Shown piece after piece: positions 51,583 through 62,870 of a stretch of DNA of 64,000 bases. This DNA comes from Adiantum capillus-veneris. Lineage: Eukaryota; Streptophyta; Polypodiopsida; Polypodiales; Pteridaceae. Position numbers and translations under genes: made by a program. Under the pieces are notes generated by a model. It was given only the letters and a program-made list of their open reading frames with translations. It was not told where the DNA came from and made no database searches. The stretch is taken from NCBI GenBank assembly GCA_014529385.2, contig CM043966.1, forward strand, positions 44,094,537 through 44,158,536, written 5' to 3'. The first letter of the stretch is position 1; each line of letters opens with the position of its first letter.

Positions 51583-51778
51583 ATGCATGGAGAGAAGCGG
51601 GGCGCAAGGGCCAGAGGTAAGAGGGGTGCAGGGGCCAGAGGTAAGAGAGAACCAAAAACAAAGTCGAGGGCTGAACTTTCTGCTAATTCTTCTCCGCCAC
51701 GAAAAAGGGTGAAGCTCTCTGATTCCCCAGCATCCCCAATGGCAAATACCTTGCATACAAAGGAGAAGGATGACTCAG

Positions 51779-51853
<75 letters not shown>

Positions 51854-53271
51854 CTCATTATGATTTGCGAGGATAGTTGCTGGTGTTGTCTTGGTTGGAG
51901 AGTTGTCCCTTGATGTCGGCTTTAGCAGTAGGACATCTTGTGAATAGTCACTTGAAATACAATCGCTCAAGTCGAAGTCAGGCTCAAGAGCACAAACCAG
52001 TGTTTGATTTGAACCTTGAAATTGGAAGGAAGTGCTCAATACTTCACTTTCCTACTGTTAACACACTCCTGGCTACATTATTTTTTACCTACCAACAAAT
52101 AGAAAAATCTGCTAGTCTTGTGACATTGGGGGTGTGCAGGCCAATGGAAAGCTCCAAAGTTTACAGTCCCAGTACAGAGCAAGTTCTATATTACAGCAGA
52201 AGAGTTCAATGATGTTCATGGCCTCTCCCTGGCTGGTGCCAACCCCAAACTAGTGAGGTGGCATCAGATCAATGATGTGGAGTGGTTCAGTGTTTTCAAA
52301 GAGTCAAAGAATCGTAGTCACTATCGCATTAAATGCAGTTGTTTGCGTACTAATATGTTCGACCAGGTGATGCAGCTGCATTACAAGGTGTACCAGAAGC
52401 CCCCAACAAACATGGAGATCAACTATGCATTCGCCAAGGGGTTTGTAAAAGAATTCAGCCCGGCGGCAATTGCAAGTAGCTCAGCCATGCAATTCAATTG
52501 GGCTGAATTCGCTGTCCAGCATTTGCAGGACCTCCGAGAGAAAGGGTACTACGAGGCCCATGTCAAAAAGTGGAGGATGCGCAATGTATGTCAAAACATC
52601 GAGGAGGCGCAAGCTGAAATGAAGGAGGATACCAAGGAGACACCCATCTCTCGCCACATCACTCACCAGCAGGCTGAAAGCCTTGAGACAAAAGCTTCAC
52701 GACGCTGAAAATGAATTACAGAGGTTACTACAGAGCGACAGCGTGGATGCAAAGAGGGAAATAGAGTGTAAAGTAAAAATAGAGACATTTAAAGAGACAT
52801 TGGAAGGTTTGACATTTCCTGATAGTGAGGACACTCTTGCTACTGACTCAACTTGTCAGCGTGTAAGTGCGTGACTTTTATGCTTCCACCGTATGATTGG
52901 AATATGTGCACAACAAACCTATGTACTTACCATGCTCCTCTTTTTTTTGGTTGCAGATTAATGTGGAGGTTATGGAAGCAAAAGTAAATGCATGTGAAGG
53001 TCAACTGCAGCTCCTAATGCACATGAGCAAGATGCTACAAGGCTCCTCCATTCCCACTACCCTTTGTAATATGGCTATGAGCACTTTTACAGAAAGTATA
53101 GAAGGGGTATGCGATGGGACGATGATCAACCCATGCAGTGGCTGCAGTTTGCCACTTGAAGTCAAGGGAACCAATGCGACGGTCAAGATGCCCTGTGGGC
53201 ATAGCTACCACTTTCTCTGGTTTGCAGCTACATGCTCCTTCTCGACAAAATGTAGAGCTGTGACCTGCTAG
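51583..53271 (+). pseudogene. Coiled-coil, RING-like zinc-finger gene with a frameshift
   Basis: Exon 1 (51583-51778) encodes MHGEKRGARARGKRGAGARG and a basic SPPRKRVKLSDS (likely nuclear signal), ending at an AG/GTACTC donor before a (TC)n intron. Part of 51900-52030 (HKPVFDLNLEIGR) may be a second exon. The main exon after a GTGTGCAG acceptor (about 52140) has WKAPKFTVPVQSKFYITAEE, VRWHQINDVEWFSVFKES and FNWAEFAVQHLQDLREKGYY. Near 52685 a one-base insertion shifts the frame into a coiled coil (RQKLHDAENELQRLLQSDS). After a GTAAGT donor (52863) and a TTGGTTGCAG acceptor (52956), the last exon ends with CSGCSLPLEV, MPCGHSYH and paired Cys, a RING-like zinc site. The family is unknown; a nuclear role is inferred. 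Confidence 0.5.
51783..51850. repeat. (TC)n microsatellite
   Basis: About 34 TC units, directly downstream of the exon-1 donor and therefore inside a putative intron. Confidence 0.95.
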
Positions 53272-53339
53272 CAAAGGATACCACAAGAATGGTGTTGGAA
53301 ACCCACAGGGCAAAGACATCCAATCACACCAACATCTGG

Positions 53340-54030
53340 TAAGATTGTACAGGGTGTGCTAATTAGCATACCCAGTGTGTTAATTAGAATATTGAGTGTG
53401 TTAACTGGATATGCTGATCAGCATACTGGATATGTTGATCAGCATACTGGATATGTTGATTAGCATACTGGGTATGCTGATTAGCATACTGGGAGTGCTA
53501 GTAGCTACAAGATATGCTAATTAGCATACTGGGTATACTAATTATCATACAAGGTATGCTTATTAGCATACTGGGTATACTAATTACCATACAAGGTATG
53601 CTAATTAGCATACTGGGTATGCTAATTAGCATAGTGGGTAAGCTAATTAGCATACTGGATGAGTGTGTTAACTGGATATGCTAATTAGCATATCTTGGAT
53701 GCTAATTAGCATACCCTGTGCTCAGTGTACAGATTAGAGTAAGTTTGGCATATTAGCATATCTAGTAAGTTAACTACCATATCCAAATGCTAACTAGCAA
53801 ACTGTATATGCTGATTAGCATACTGGGTATGATGATTAGCGTACTGGGTATGTTGATTAGCATACTGGATATGCTTATTAGCATATTGGATATGCTAATT
53901 AGCATACTGGATATGCTAAATAGCATACTGGGAATGCTCATTAGCATACTGGGTATGTTGATTCACGTACTAAGTATGCTGATTAGCATACTGGATATGC
54001 TTATTAGCATATTGGATATGCTAATTACTG
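53340..54030. repeat. Palindromic 21-bp satellite
   Basis: Units of about 21 bp, for example ATGCTGATTAGCATACTGGGT. The commonest core, TATGCTAATTAGCATA, is a perfect 16-bp palindrome with a central TAATTA. More than 25 copies are present, with some longer or degenerate stretches near 53640-53790. In frame the units give MLISILD heptads, a by-product. Confidence 0.9.
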
Positions 54031-54089
54031 GAATTGTGACGACTACCCTTGCTGCCTTTGGCCCCACTATCCTTTAGAGCTACTGGTAA

Positions 54090-54565
54090 GACATCTGTTC
54101 AGTCAGTGAAACTGGAAGAGAGACTAGAGACTGGACTGAAATAGTTTTCTGAACTAAAATAATATATTGAAATAAGAGATAGGCTGGAAAACTGGAAAAG
54201 TGTTTGTAGTTTCAGATTCATAGTTCAGGAACAACCAATACAAGGTATAACTGATTGAAGCTCAAATGATTATAGCAGCATTGATGATTACAAGGTGAAG
54301 TTACAAGCGAAGAGATTGTAGCTCAGAAAATACTTGGAAAGCTAAAACCAAGAGAACTAAGAAGTAAGAAGTAAGAAGCAAGAAGCCCGATTACAATGTA
54401 ATGGGTCCTATTTATAGCCTTCTAGAAGTTACTGTAGTAACTGCCGTGGTAATTATTGATGTGTGACTGATCCCTGTTCGGCTTTCTAAGAGACAGTTCT
54501 GGCCTGTTGGGACTGTCTTCGCCTTCTACAGGAGGGATTAGCTACCTTCCATCATTTCTTCCTGG
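54090..54565 (-). mobile_element. Dispersed repeat with minus-strand TATA (copy 1)
   Basis: Shares with 62420-62870 the block GATTACAATGTAATGGG(T/G)CC followed by CTATTTATA, which on the minus strand is a TATAAATAG box, plus CCGTGGTAATTA/CCGTAGTAATTA and a GAGACAGTT-type end. It is probably a diverged LTR or related promoter-bearing repeat in minus orientation. Ends are not defined. Confidence 0.4.
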
Positions 54566-54574
54566 TTGTTGCTG

Positions 54575-55330
54575 ACCAGTGCGTCACACTGCAAGAAGAT
54601 TGATTTTAATAGATTCTTTGTCTCTATCACTGACCACCATGTCACACTATAGAGAGGAGTTTATGATTTCTAAATCCTTCGTTCTTGGATGTTACTAACC
54701 ATTCCGTCGCACCACAAAAAGATTGGATTTAATAAATTCTTCGTCTCTGTCTATTGTTGACCACTGTATTGCACTACAACGAGGTGGGGTTTAGGGTTTT
54801 CAAATCCTTCGTTCTTGGTTGTTTTTGACCATTGCATTGTACCGCAAGAAGATTGGATTTATTAGATTTCTTGTCTCTGGTTGTTGTTGACCACCATGAC
54901 ACATTGCAGGGAGGGGTTTAGGGTTTTTAAATCCTTTGTTCTTGGCTATTGTTGACCATCGTTGCACTGTAAGAAGATTGGATTTAACAGATTCTCCATC
55001 TCTAGTTGTTGATGACCACCATGTCGTACTGCAGGGAGGGGTTAGATATCGTACATCCTTCGCTCTTGTATATTGTTGACCATTGCGTTGCACTACAGGT
55101 TGATTGTATTTAATAAATTTCTCGTCTCTACCTGTTGCTGACCATCATGTCGTACTATAGAGAGGGGCTAGGTATTTTAAATTTTTTGTCCTTGACTGCT
55201 GATGACTACCACGTCACCTTGTAGGGAGATTGGTTTTAATAGATTTTTTGTCTCTGGCTGTTGTTGACCACTACGTCGCACTGTAGGAAGGAGTTATAGA
55301 TGTTTAGATCTTTTGTTGTCGGTTGTTATT
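54575..55330. repeat. Roughly 125-bp satellite with two-part units
   Basis: GATTGGATTT recurs at 54721, 54851 and 54976, with weaker copies near 54598, 55100 and 55220 (periods about 125-130 bp). Each unit is two related halves of about 62 bp that share TTGTTGACCA followed by GTCGCACTGCAGG-like words. Confidence 0.8.
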
Positions 55331-55499
55331 ATTGTCCACGAGATATTTTTGTTTTTTCTATATACAATCATATATGTCACATTTATATCTATGCTAGATC
55401 TACCTTACTTTTATTTGCTTCATGTATTTTTAGGCTTCAATCACGGTAGAGACAAAGTTAACATGTCATCATCGTAAAATCATTTGTGATGCTCTAGTT

Positions 55500-56470
55500 T
55501 TATCTCTCTATGGAGCTTCCGATGATCATTGCGTTGGGCATTTGATCCATTGCATGCAAAGTTCGATGATTTTGTGATTGAACTTATGAAGCAGTGCTGG
55601 CTAAATTTTTGCAGTGCATTCCCTGTTTCATTTGACCCAGCTTTGCGCACTAATGGAGTAATGCATAACACAATAAAGCAATTATTGGACTAGGTCACTA
55701 GAAGCTTTGAGAGTACGGTTCATCCAAAAATCAAAGCCAAACCTGGAATCAAAGAGCAAATTCACCTTGTGGCACAACTACATTCAAAATTGAAGAGCAA
55801 GGATAAGGTTGAAGGCTCTTCTAAACGTCCTAGTACAGAAGATGATGTGCCTTCTCCTTTAGGTGCCGAGCCCTTAGCTATACACCTGGATGATACTACA
55901 TGTCCTCTTGTCCTACACTTACTTGGGGATCATTCTAGCTTACACCTACAAGCCCCCCAATTAGGTGAAGGACATTTTGCAAATGTGTTCAATCAATTTT
56001 ATTGGACCATCCTCTCTTCAAAGATCCTTTCTATGTGATAAAGATCTACAAGAACAGAATAGGAAGCAAGACGACTTTACAAACAGTGCTAGAGGAAGAA
56101 ACTGCTACTTCTTTTCAACATCGTGGCATGATTTTTCCCCATGCTCTTGTTCATTATAGCAAAAGGCCCATGTTGATCTTAAAGATTTTAAATGGAGGTC
56201 ACCTTGAGTAGTGGATTCAGGCATTTCATCATGATGGAAGCAAGCTTGCAATTAGAGATTTTTAGCACACATCTGGAACTGTACAATAGTTCATAGACAA
56301 CATTTTGTCGATCTGCAATGCTCTTCTACAGACGATGAAATTCTTGCATAGTCATGACTTCATTCACAATGATCTACACACTAGAAATATTCTAATACAT
56401 TTTGGTGATCTAGGAGTGTATGCTGGGATCGTGGACTACGGACAAAGTACACCATCAAACACTTTGTAAA
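55500..56470 (+). pseudogene. Protein-kinase-like pseudogene
   Basis: N-terminal part: FDDFVIELMKQCWLNF, a linker rich in Lys and Ser (LKSKDKVEGSSKRPSTEDD), then a glycine loop LGEGHFANVF. After a frame change near 56000: FYVIKIYKNRIGSK (the VAIK-type Lys), HRGMIFPHALVHY, LILKILNGGHLE, then the catalytic loop FIHNDLHTRNILIH (HRD changed to HND; Asp and Asn kept) and VDYG in place of DFG. Stops occur at 55690, 56207, 56260 and 56288. This is a protein-kinase fold with an atypical catalytic loop. The downstream C-lobe is missing, so it is inactive as a gene. Confidence 0.65.
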
Positions 56471-57050
56471 CATTTTCCAAGTTGCAAAATCTCAACCCTC
56501 AAACTAGAACTCAATACGAGCGAGATTATCCATGAACTACCCCTGAAAATATCAGCACCAATCCTCCTCCTTTCACCAAAGCATCTGATATATATAGTCT
56601 CTCATATATTTTTAAATTCTTGGTTGCGTGTATTCTAGAGTCCTTTGAGGTTCTCAAGTGCAATTTTTTACGAAAATGTAAACAAACATATTGCAAGTGG
56701 AAAATTCTCCAAACCCTTAGATAGGGCTAAAATATGGGATTTAAGCCTTTGTTTGAATGGAGCCCATAATGTTGGCTATCATGTTGTAACCGAATTTGGC
56801 TTGAGGCTTGTTGGTGATTAAACTAGTAACAACATTTTTTGCTATTAATGGTGTGCAATGTGTGGTGATATTTCAAACTAGATCTTTAATTGTATTTTCA
56901 GTTAAGTCTTTAAAGTTCTTCAAATCAGGGTTTTAAAGTATTTCAAGTTGGATCACCCAAATTCTCTAAACCATTTACATTACTTTATTTGCCATCGTTT
57001 AAAAAAAACATAAATTTTTAACCTCTTTAAATTATAAATACCAAATTTTA
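56471..57050. other. No gene seen
   Basis: AT-rich sequence with one unremarkable open frame (56420-56638). It probably contains the decayed 3' part of the kinase pseudogene. Confidence 0.3.
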
Positions 57051-57054
57051 TTTT

Positions 57055-57660
57055 ATTTTCAAGTGTGAGCTTTCACTATATACCTGAATCATGATATATA
57101 AATTGCTTAATCTATCTCAATAATTTCCAAGTGTGAGTAAACTCTACACAAAGCAAGATATCTTTAAAATTCCTACCTAAACTACCTCCAAGTGTGAGTG
57201 TAAATCCACACATGGCAAGCAATCAAAATTTACTACTTATCTAAATCTCTTCTAGGTGTGAGAATACTTCTACACAAAGCAAGAGATTATTATTTAATCT
57301 ACCTAAATTGTCTGCAGTGTGAGTATTACTCTACACATGGTAGACAACCATTGGAGTGTCTGCAGGGTGAGTATTACTCTACACATGGTAGACAATCATT
57401 GGATAAATCTAAGCTGTTAGTTCCAGGTGTGAACATAGTTCAACACACAATAAGTAACTCCTAACTTTAACTTTCTAGCTTAAGTTACTTCTAAGTGTGA
57501 GCATAGTTCAGCACAAAGCAAATAACTACTAACTTTAACTATCTTAAATCACTTCCAAGTGTGAGTTTCCTCTACACAAGGCAAGTAATCACTAACCACT
57601 TTACTTAATTTACCTCGCAGTGTAAGATATACTTCACACAGAGCAGATAAATCTTAAACT
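57055..57660. repeat. Tandem repeat of GTGTGAG...CTACACA units
   Basis: About ten diverged units of roughly 60-65 bp, each with AAGTGTGAGT, 5-10 bases, then CTCTACACAAAGCAAG and an AACTTTAACT-type spacer. GTGTGAG and CTACACA can pair as a short stem. Two adjacent units near 57310-57410 are nearly identical, with a 48-bp spacing. Confidence 0.75.
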
Positions 57661-59285
57661 CGAAACTCCTTAGTCTTAAAAAAAACTACATTTAACTAAT
57701 TTAATTGTCCTACGCTCTAACTTTTTACTTAAAAGAATATATAACTAAATTTAAAATGGTTTTTTTAATATTTTTTTTGATGTTGTAAAGCTCACCTATA
57801 GATGAGATAAGGGGGAAGAGAGATCAATAGAATGAGGAAAACAACCCGCTTTCACGGTATATAAATGACCATATTTTGATTGATATACTTATTTCAATCA
57901 AAATTCTAAGATATTATACGATATGGTCTTCTTGTTGATGTGGCATCGTATGATACAGCCAAATAAAGATAGGTGTCGTATAATACACCCGTTTACAGCG
58001 TTTTATATGTACACCATATAACATACAATGCAACTTAGTCAGAGTCAGCACGAAGGTTGGTCTTTTGCGATAGAGTAAGGCGACCTAGTAACTTGGTTGG
58101 TGGGTTTTTACAGAGCAACAGACAGACATCCCATAGTACCCACCCATTTGGAGGAGTTTCCAAAGCAGTCAACCTCAGAAGAATAGAGTGTCTTGGCATT
58201 GTTTGAAGAACCATCTCTCCCATTTTCTTGGAGAATTCCATCATTCTTGAGGAGACATTTCATCGTCCTTGATCTGTAAACATCCTTGGCATTACATCGG
58301 GTCCACACCATGTGCATCTTCTTTGCAATCGGTCGCCATCAAGCCGGAGCAGGAGAAACATCTCTTCTGCTCTTTCATTCCCTCTCTTCAAAGGAAGTAA
58401 ATTAGAAGTGTGAAGTCTCTCTCTTTTTCTTTGATAAGAAAAAAAAGTCTTTAGAGAAGCTCTTGGATAGAAATTTTCAAACAAATCATTTCGATGGCTC
58501 CCACCTCAGGTTGAGTAGGGCTACTACTAGCATTGAAGATCATGTTATGAGTTTTTGGAGTTTCAAGGGAGTAGATAGTAGAGGACATCCTAGAGTACGA
58601 GCAGCTCCCCGATGAGGAGTTAGAGGCTACCATACGTTGTCACGGGATATGTGTTCGAAACTGAGCCGGGTAGGTGTAGGGCCTCTGACTGTGAGAGGTG
58701 CGAAAGAGAGAGAGCAACAAACACTGAAAGGTCTGGTAATCATTGTAACCATCAATAAGTTGAGTTAAAACTTTGAGTACATCTTAATCTTTAGCCAAGG
58801 TGGACTGTTAACATCACCGTCACTTGGATTATTTGATAACTAGGAGTTTAAGCTTCCATTTTATAGGATTAATCAAGCCGTTAATGACACAGAGACTAAA
58901 CATGATGATTAACCAATATTAAGCTGATGACGATGATGGATATTTTCTCCATGACACACTCTTTTTGCTTCAATTTCTCTTACGATATGCCCTTAAGTTG
59001 TCAAGAGCTCTCAAAATCTCTATAAAATTTCTCCTTTTTGGTTGCCTTAAATTGATGTCCACTTGCTTTACGAGCTTCACTCTCCTCTTGTTGCTTTAAT
59101 TTCCCTTAAGAGCTTAGCAGCTTTCTCCATGTGGTGTTTTCTAATTGAATAATCTTGTCCTCCTCATGCTTAATTAAGAGAAAGATCAAGAGAGATCTGC
59201 AAAAATTCCCCGTTTTCCTTGTTCTTCACCTCATTCATAACTGCTCCCTTTTACTCCTTCAATTTCTCTTAAGGGATTTGTCAAG
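57661..59285. other. No gene seen
   Basis: Contains only unremarkable open frames on the minus strand (58035-58633) with no recognised motif. The 58660-59280 part has a pyrimidine-rich plus strand. Confidence 0.3.
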
Positions 59286-59289
59286 CTTG

Positions 59290-59525
59290 CTCATAGCTTT
59301 AGTTGTGAAAGAAATTGGGTATCCATTGCTCACCGATGAACAAACATTCTTCTCTGGCGGATTCCAGAATCAATTTTTGTTCATTTTATGTCTTCGATTA
59401 CCGTTTGCTCATAGCTTTAGTTGTGAAAGAAATTGGGTATCCATTGCTCACCGATGAACAAACATTCTTCTCTGGCGGATTCCAGAATCAATTTTTGTTC
59501 ATTTTATGTCTTCGATTACCGTCGT
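59290..59525. repeat. Exact 118-bp tandem duplication
   Basis: The block CTCATAGCTTTAGTTGTGAA...CGATTACCGT starts at 59290 and again at 59408 with no visible difference. Confidence 0.95.
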
Positions 59526-59589
59526 CGACTCCCTTCTTTTGTTGCTTACTGAGCTCGATTCCCTTCAGCAACTTCCTTACTGAGTCTTG

Positions 59590-59780
59590 CTTACCCCTTT
59601 CCAACAAAGAGAGAAGAAGAGAGAGAGAGGGAGAAAGATCAAGTCCCTTCCTCCTTGATGTCAAGAGCGAGGGAGAAAGAGATCGAGTCCTCCTTGAGGT
59701 TGAGAGCGAGAGAGAGAACCTCCTTGAGGTCGAGAGCAAGAGAGAAAGAGCCTCCTTCAAGTCAAGAGCCCTCCTACCTC
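59590..59780. repeat. GAGA-rich imperfect repeat
   Basis: The phrases TCCTTGAGGT and CGAGAGCGAGAGAGA recur at about 40-50 bp spacing within a purine-rich plus strand. Confidence 0.7.
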
Positions 59781-60600
59781 CTCGTTCAATACCCTATCCT
59801 CCTCGTAACCCTTTTTTGTTTATCACCCTATTTTTGCCTTTGCCCATCAGTCACGGTGCCATGACTGATGTGGTGCATGAATTGGGTGTGATGGCGTGCA
59901 AACCAAATCGTGGATGATGCCAAATGTGGTAGGAGTAGAATTGCAAATGGGCACCTCGCTTAGCTGATGAAATTTCGCTTCTACGATGCCCTCATCCAAT
60001 GCTCGAGTCGGCCGGTGCGAGCCTCCCTTCTTCTCCTTGTGCCTCCACTTGCTGTCTGCCCACCATGCCCTTCTCTATTCTTCTCCCTTCACACACATTA
60101 AGGCCCCAATGGCCGGCCCCTCCTCTTGAGGTCGTGGGCGACCTTTATTTTTCTTCCCTCAGGTTGGGTGGCCATCGGCCTTTTGGTCACCACATTAGGC
60201 ATACACTTTGACCAAGGCATTGCTCCACTGTCTTCCCACTGCCATGTTTGGCATTCTCCGAAACCTTTAAGCGAAAGCTCATCGAGAACTTTTTGTTCTT
60301 CTTAAAGGACACCATATTTGGTATACATATTGGCCAAATCAATGCTAAGCATGGTGTTTACTTTTAGCAGGTCCTTAACCGGCATTATCCTTGAGAATTT
60401 TATTGCTAAAAATTTCCCAGATGGCATACTAATCAAAGGTATATACTTTTATTGAGTTTCTTACTATACATAGATTTCAACCAACCGCTGCATGAGGGAC
60501 AAGCTTTATAACCTTTAATTGAGAACCCTACACTCAGAGTGAAATATTTAGAATGATAATAAAAAATAGAGTGAAATGAAAAGGCGTATCTATATGTATT
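59781..60600. other. No gene seen
   Basis: No domain or repeat recognised. Open frames are short. Confidence 0.3.
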
Positions 60601-60624
60601 ACTTAAAATGAAATCAGTATCGTC

Positions 60625-61800
60625 TTAAAATCCGTAGTCGGAAAAGTTGTGTGTAGTCCATGCTAGAATTTTTTGCACTCTAGATCTCCTTTCATTTTTT
60701 GGTTTTGACATATCAAGTACATCTATGCCTCTCCACAACTCTTGGAGGTCGTCAATTAGAGGTGCCAAGTATACATTAGTGTTTTTAACTTGACGTTTTC
60801 TTGGAATTATGAGAGAAAAAAGTAAATGCTCTTTTTTAAAACAAATAAAGGGTGGTAGATTGTAGTTAACTAGAACTACTAGCCAAATAGACCATTTACT
60901 TGAGCACATGGAAAATGGATTCACACCATCCAAACTAGCACCATCATAATGTGTCGTGGTTTTGTTTCAAATTCATGCCATTTTGTATTGATATGTTTGA
61001 AAGCTGTGAAATCCAAGGAAATTCTCATAATCCCATTCGTAATTGCATTCTTTTCTCCCCAGTCCCTAAGATCTTGCTAAATATAGGGTTCAAAATATGT
61101 GTTGTATACGGTGTGTCCATGGAAAACATTGAAGCACCTTACAAGAGATCTATCCGCTCGTATCTTTATAACAAGATGTTTTACATTTTTGACATGCTTT
61201 TTTATTTTTGTATTTGTTTCTACACAAAATACAATCGTTCGGACATGCGTGTATGGTATTGTAATCGAGTTCAAGCTTGCCTAATATCTTTTTCACTTCA
61301 TCTCTTGATGTAAGAAGGGAGTTGTTTGAGGGTAAGAACTTTTGAGATAGAAGCCTGCAACATTTTGAACAAGGACCACATAAAAATTAAGTATTAAAAC
61401 ACTCAAAAATATTGCAATAAACATTGACAATTGAGAAGACATTTACTTCAATAGTGTAGAAATGGATGCATTACGCCAAGCATAACAATTTTGGAGGTTC
61501 AAAATAAGTAAACTTGCACTTAACCGTGACAAATTTGCTCCTATGTAGATTTTCTCGAGCGCTTCCTTTCTAAGAAAAATTTCGTTATTACATGATTCAC
61601 TTCCTTTGTACTACCAATCATGAATAAAATCATCCATACCATCATTGTCAAAATGAGAACCATATAGTTTCTTTAATCTCTCATAGATGTTTGGATCACT
61701 TTTATGAAGGAGTTTCATGCACTCAATTGGCATACGTAAAATGCCATGAGAAGGTAGACGTACATCATTTTCAACATCATACTTTGGAATCTATCACATA
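60625..61800 (-). pseudogene. CACTA TNP2 transposase remnant, third copy
   Basis: Minus-strand TNP2 blocks in order: IPKYDVENDVRLPSHGILRM (N-terminus, 61800), GANLSRLSASLLILNLQ, LELDYNTIHACPNDCILCRN near 61235, CQKCKTSCYK, LDGVNPFS, WLVVLVNYNLPPFICFKKEH, LLFSLIIPRKRQVKN and LAPLIDDLQELWRGIDVLDM. Stops near 61625 and 61155 and missing parts show decay. No CACTA termini are visible nearby. It is a separate, more eroded copy than those at 17.6 and 26.8 kb. Confidence 0.75.
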
Positions 61801-62009
61801 GACGTAATTATAAGCATTTTATATACAAACAAAAAAACTTAATATTTTGTAACACATACTTAGCATTTAAAAAAGAAACAAATTTATTAAGCAAAGAACT
61901 CAATAGTATCAAACATAGACGTGTAAATTTCAAAAATTTGATACATAATACACAATTGCACATTTTTTTGTATACACTTTTACATATTCAATCTAGAGGT
62001 GGAGGTGCT

Positions 62010-62266
62010 CTTTCTGGCCTACAAAATTTGTAGTTCTAGTAGTTCATCATCGGCACGTAATGATCTAATGGAATTTACAAGAATGTATCTTGGAACATCT
62101 CTGCTCATGTACTCTGGTTCATATCCATTTTAACATTCGACAAATGTGCACTTGGTTCTTGAAATCCTTCCTCGACTACTATTAATTAAGCCGGCTACGT
62201 TTCCATGTGTATATGGTCTGCCATCTACATAAAGTCTTTGACATTTTGCATGGGTGATGCCTCTAT
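62010..62266 (-). pseudogene. SET-domain-like exon
   Basis: After a TTTTCTTTTCAG acceptor (ending at 62267) the frame reads RGITHAKCQRLYVDGRPYTH, then GNVAGLINSSRG, TKCTFVEC, a TAA, then SRDVPRYILVNSIRSLRADD and ELLE. The order G-N-x-A-x-(F/L)-I-N-S, a Cys-containing segment and I-R-x-x-x-A-D-D-E-L-L matches the C-terminal half of SET domains, where the N-H/S motif binds the methyl donor. It lies upstream of TNP2 on the same strand, so it may have been captured by that CACTA copy. Confidence 0.5.
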
Positions 62267-62419
62267 CTGAAAAGAAAACCATAAGTGGTCATGCTATGGA
62301 TACAATGCGCCAATTGATTGCGAAGGGCCCCATCTATATATATGCCCACAAAAGCAGATAAGGGTTGGAATTGGAGCTGACCTCTTGAGATAGCTAATTT
62401 CAGTGTTAGAAGATTTCAG

Positions 62420-62870
62420 CTCTACTGGTGATGTATGAGTTCAGACAGTAGACTGGACAAAGGAACAGAAACTGAACTGGAATACACCTACTGGAATAAG
62501 AACCAGACTATGTACTGAGAATGTATTCAGATTCAGATTCAGAGTAAGTATAACTAGAATAAATTGCTGTATTTGGAATTATAGATGAAGGATTACAATG
62601 AGTACGATGTGTCTTATGAACAAAAGGATAGACAGTGCACAAACGACAACAACTACCAATGATTGACAACTCGAGTACAATTGCCACAAAAACACTAACC
62701 CGATTATGCTAACCTGATTACAATGTAATGGGCCCTATTTATATGCCTTGGGTTTACCATGGTAATTACCGTAGTAATTACTGACTGATTCACTGCCCGT
62801 CTCATAAGAGAGTGTTCCCACCTAGTGAAACTGTCTCAGCCATCTACATCTTTCCCTCCTTTCTTGGGTC
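62420..62870 (-). mobile_element. Dispersed repeat with minus-strand TATA (copy 2)
   Basis: Related to 54090-54565, sharing GATTACAATGTAATGGGCCC and CTATTTATA. Similarity is patchy, so the two are old family members. Confidence 0.4.

Noticed and set aside
53340-54030. CRISPR-like array
   Set aside because: Units are contiguous 21-bp palindromes without unique spacers, in a eukaryotic context.
53787-54077. A MLISILD heptad-repeat protein
   Set aside because: It is a by-product of the 21-bp satellite, which is a multiple of three; there is no other coding sign.
54090-62870. The two related repeats as the LTR pair of one 8.8-kb element
   Set aside because: They are too diverged from each other, lack matching ends or a target duplication, and the interior is a mixture of satellites and other fragments.
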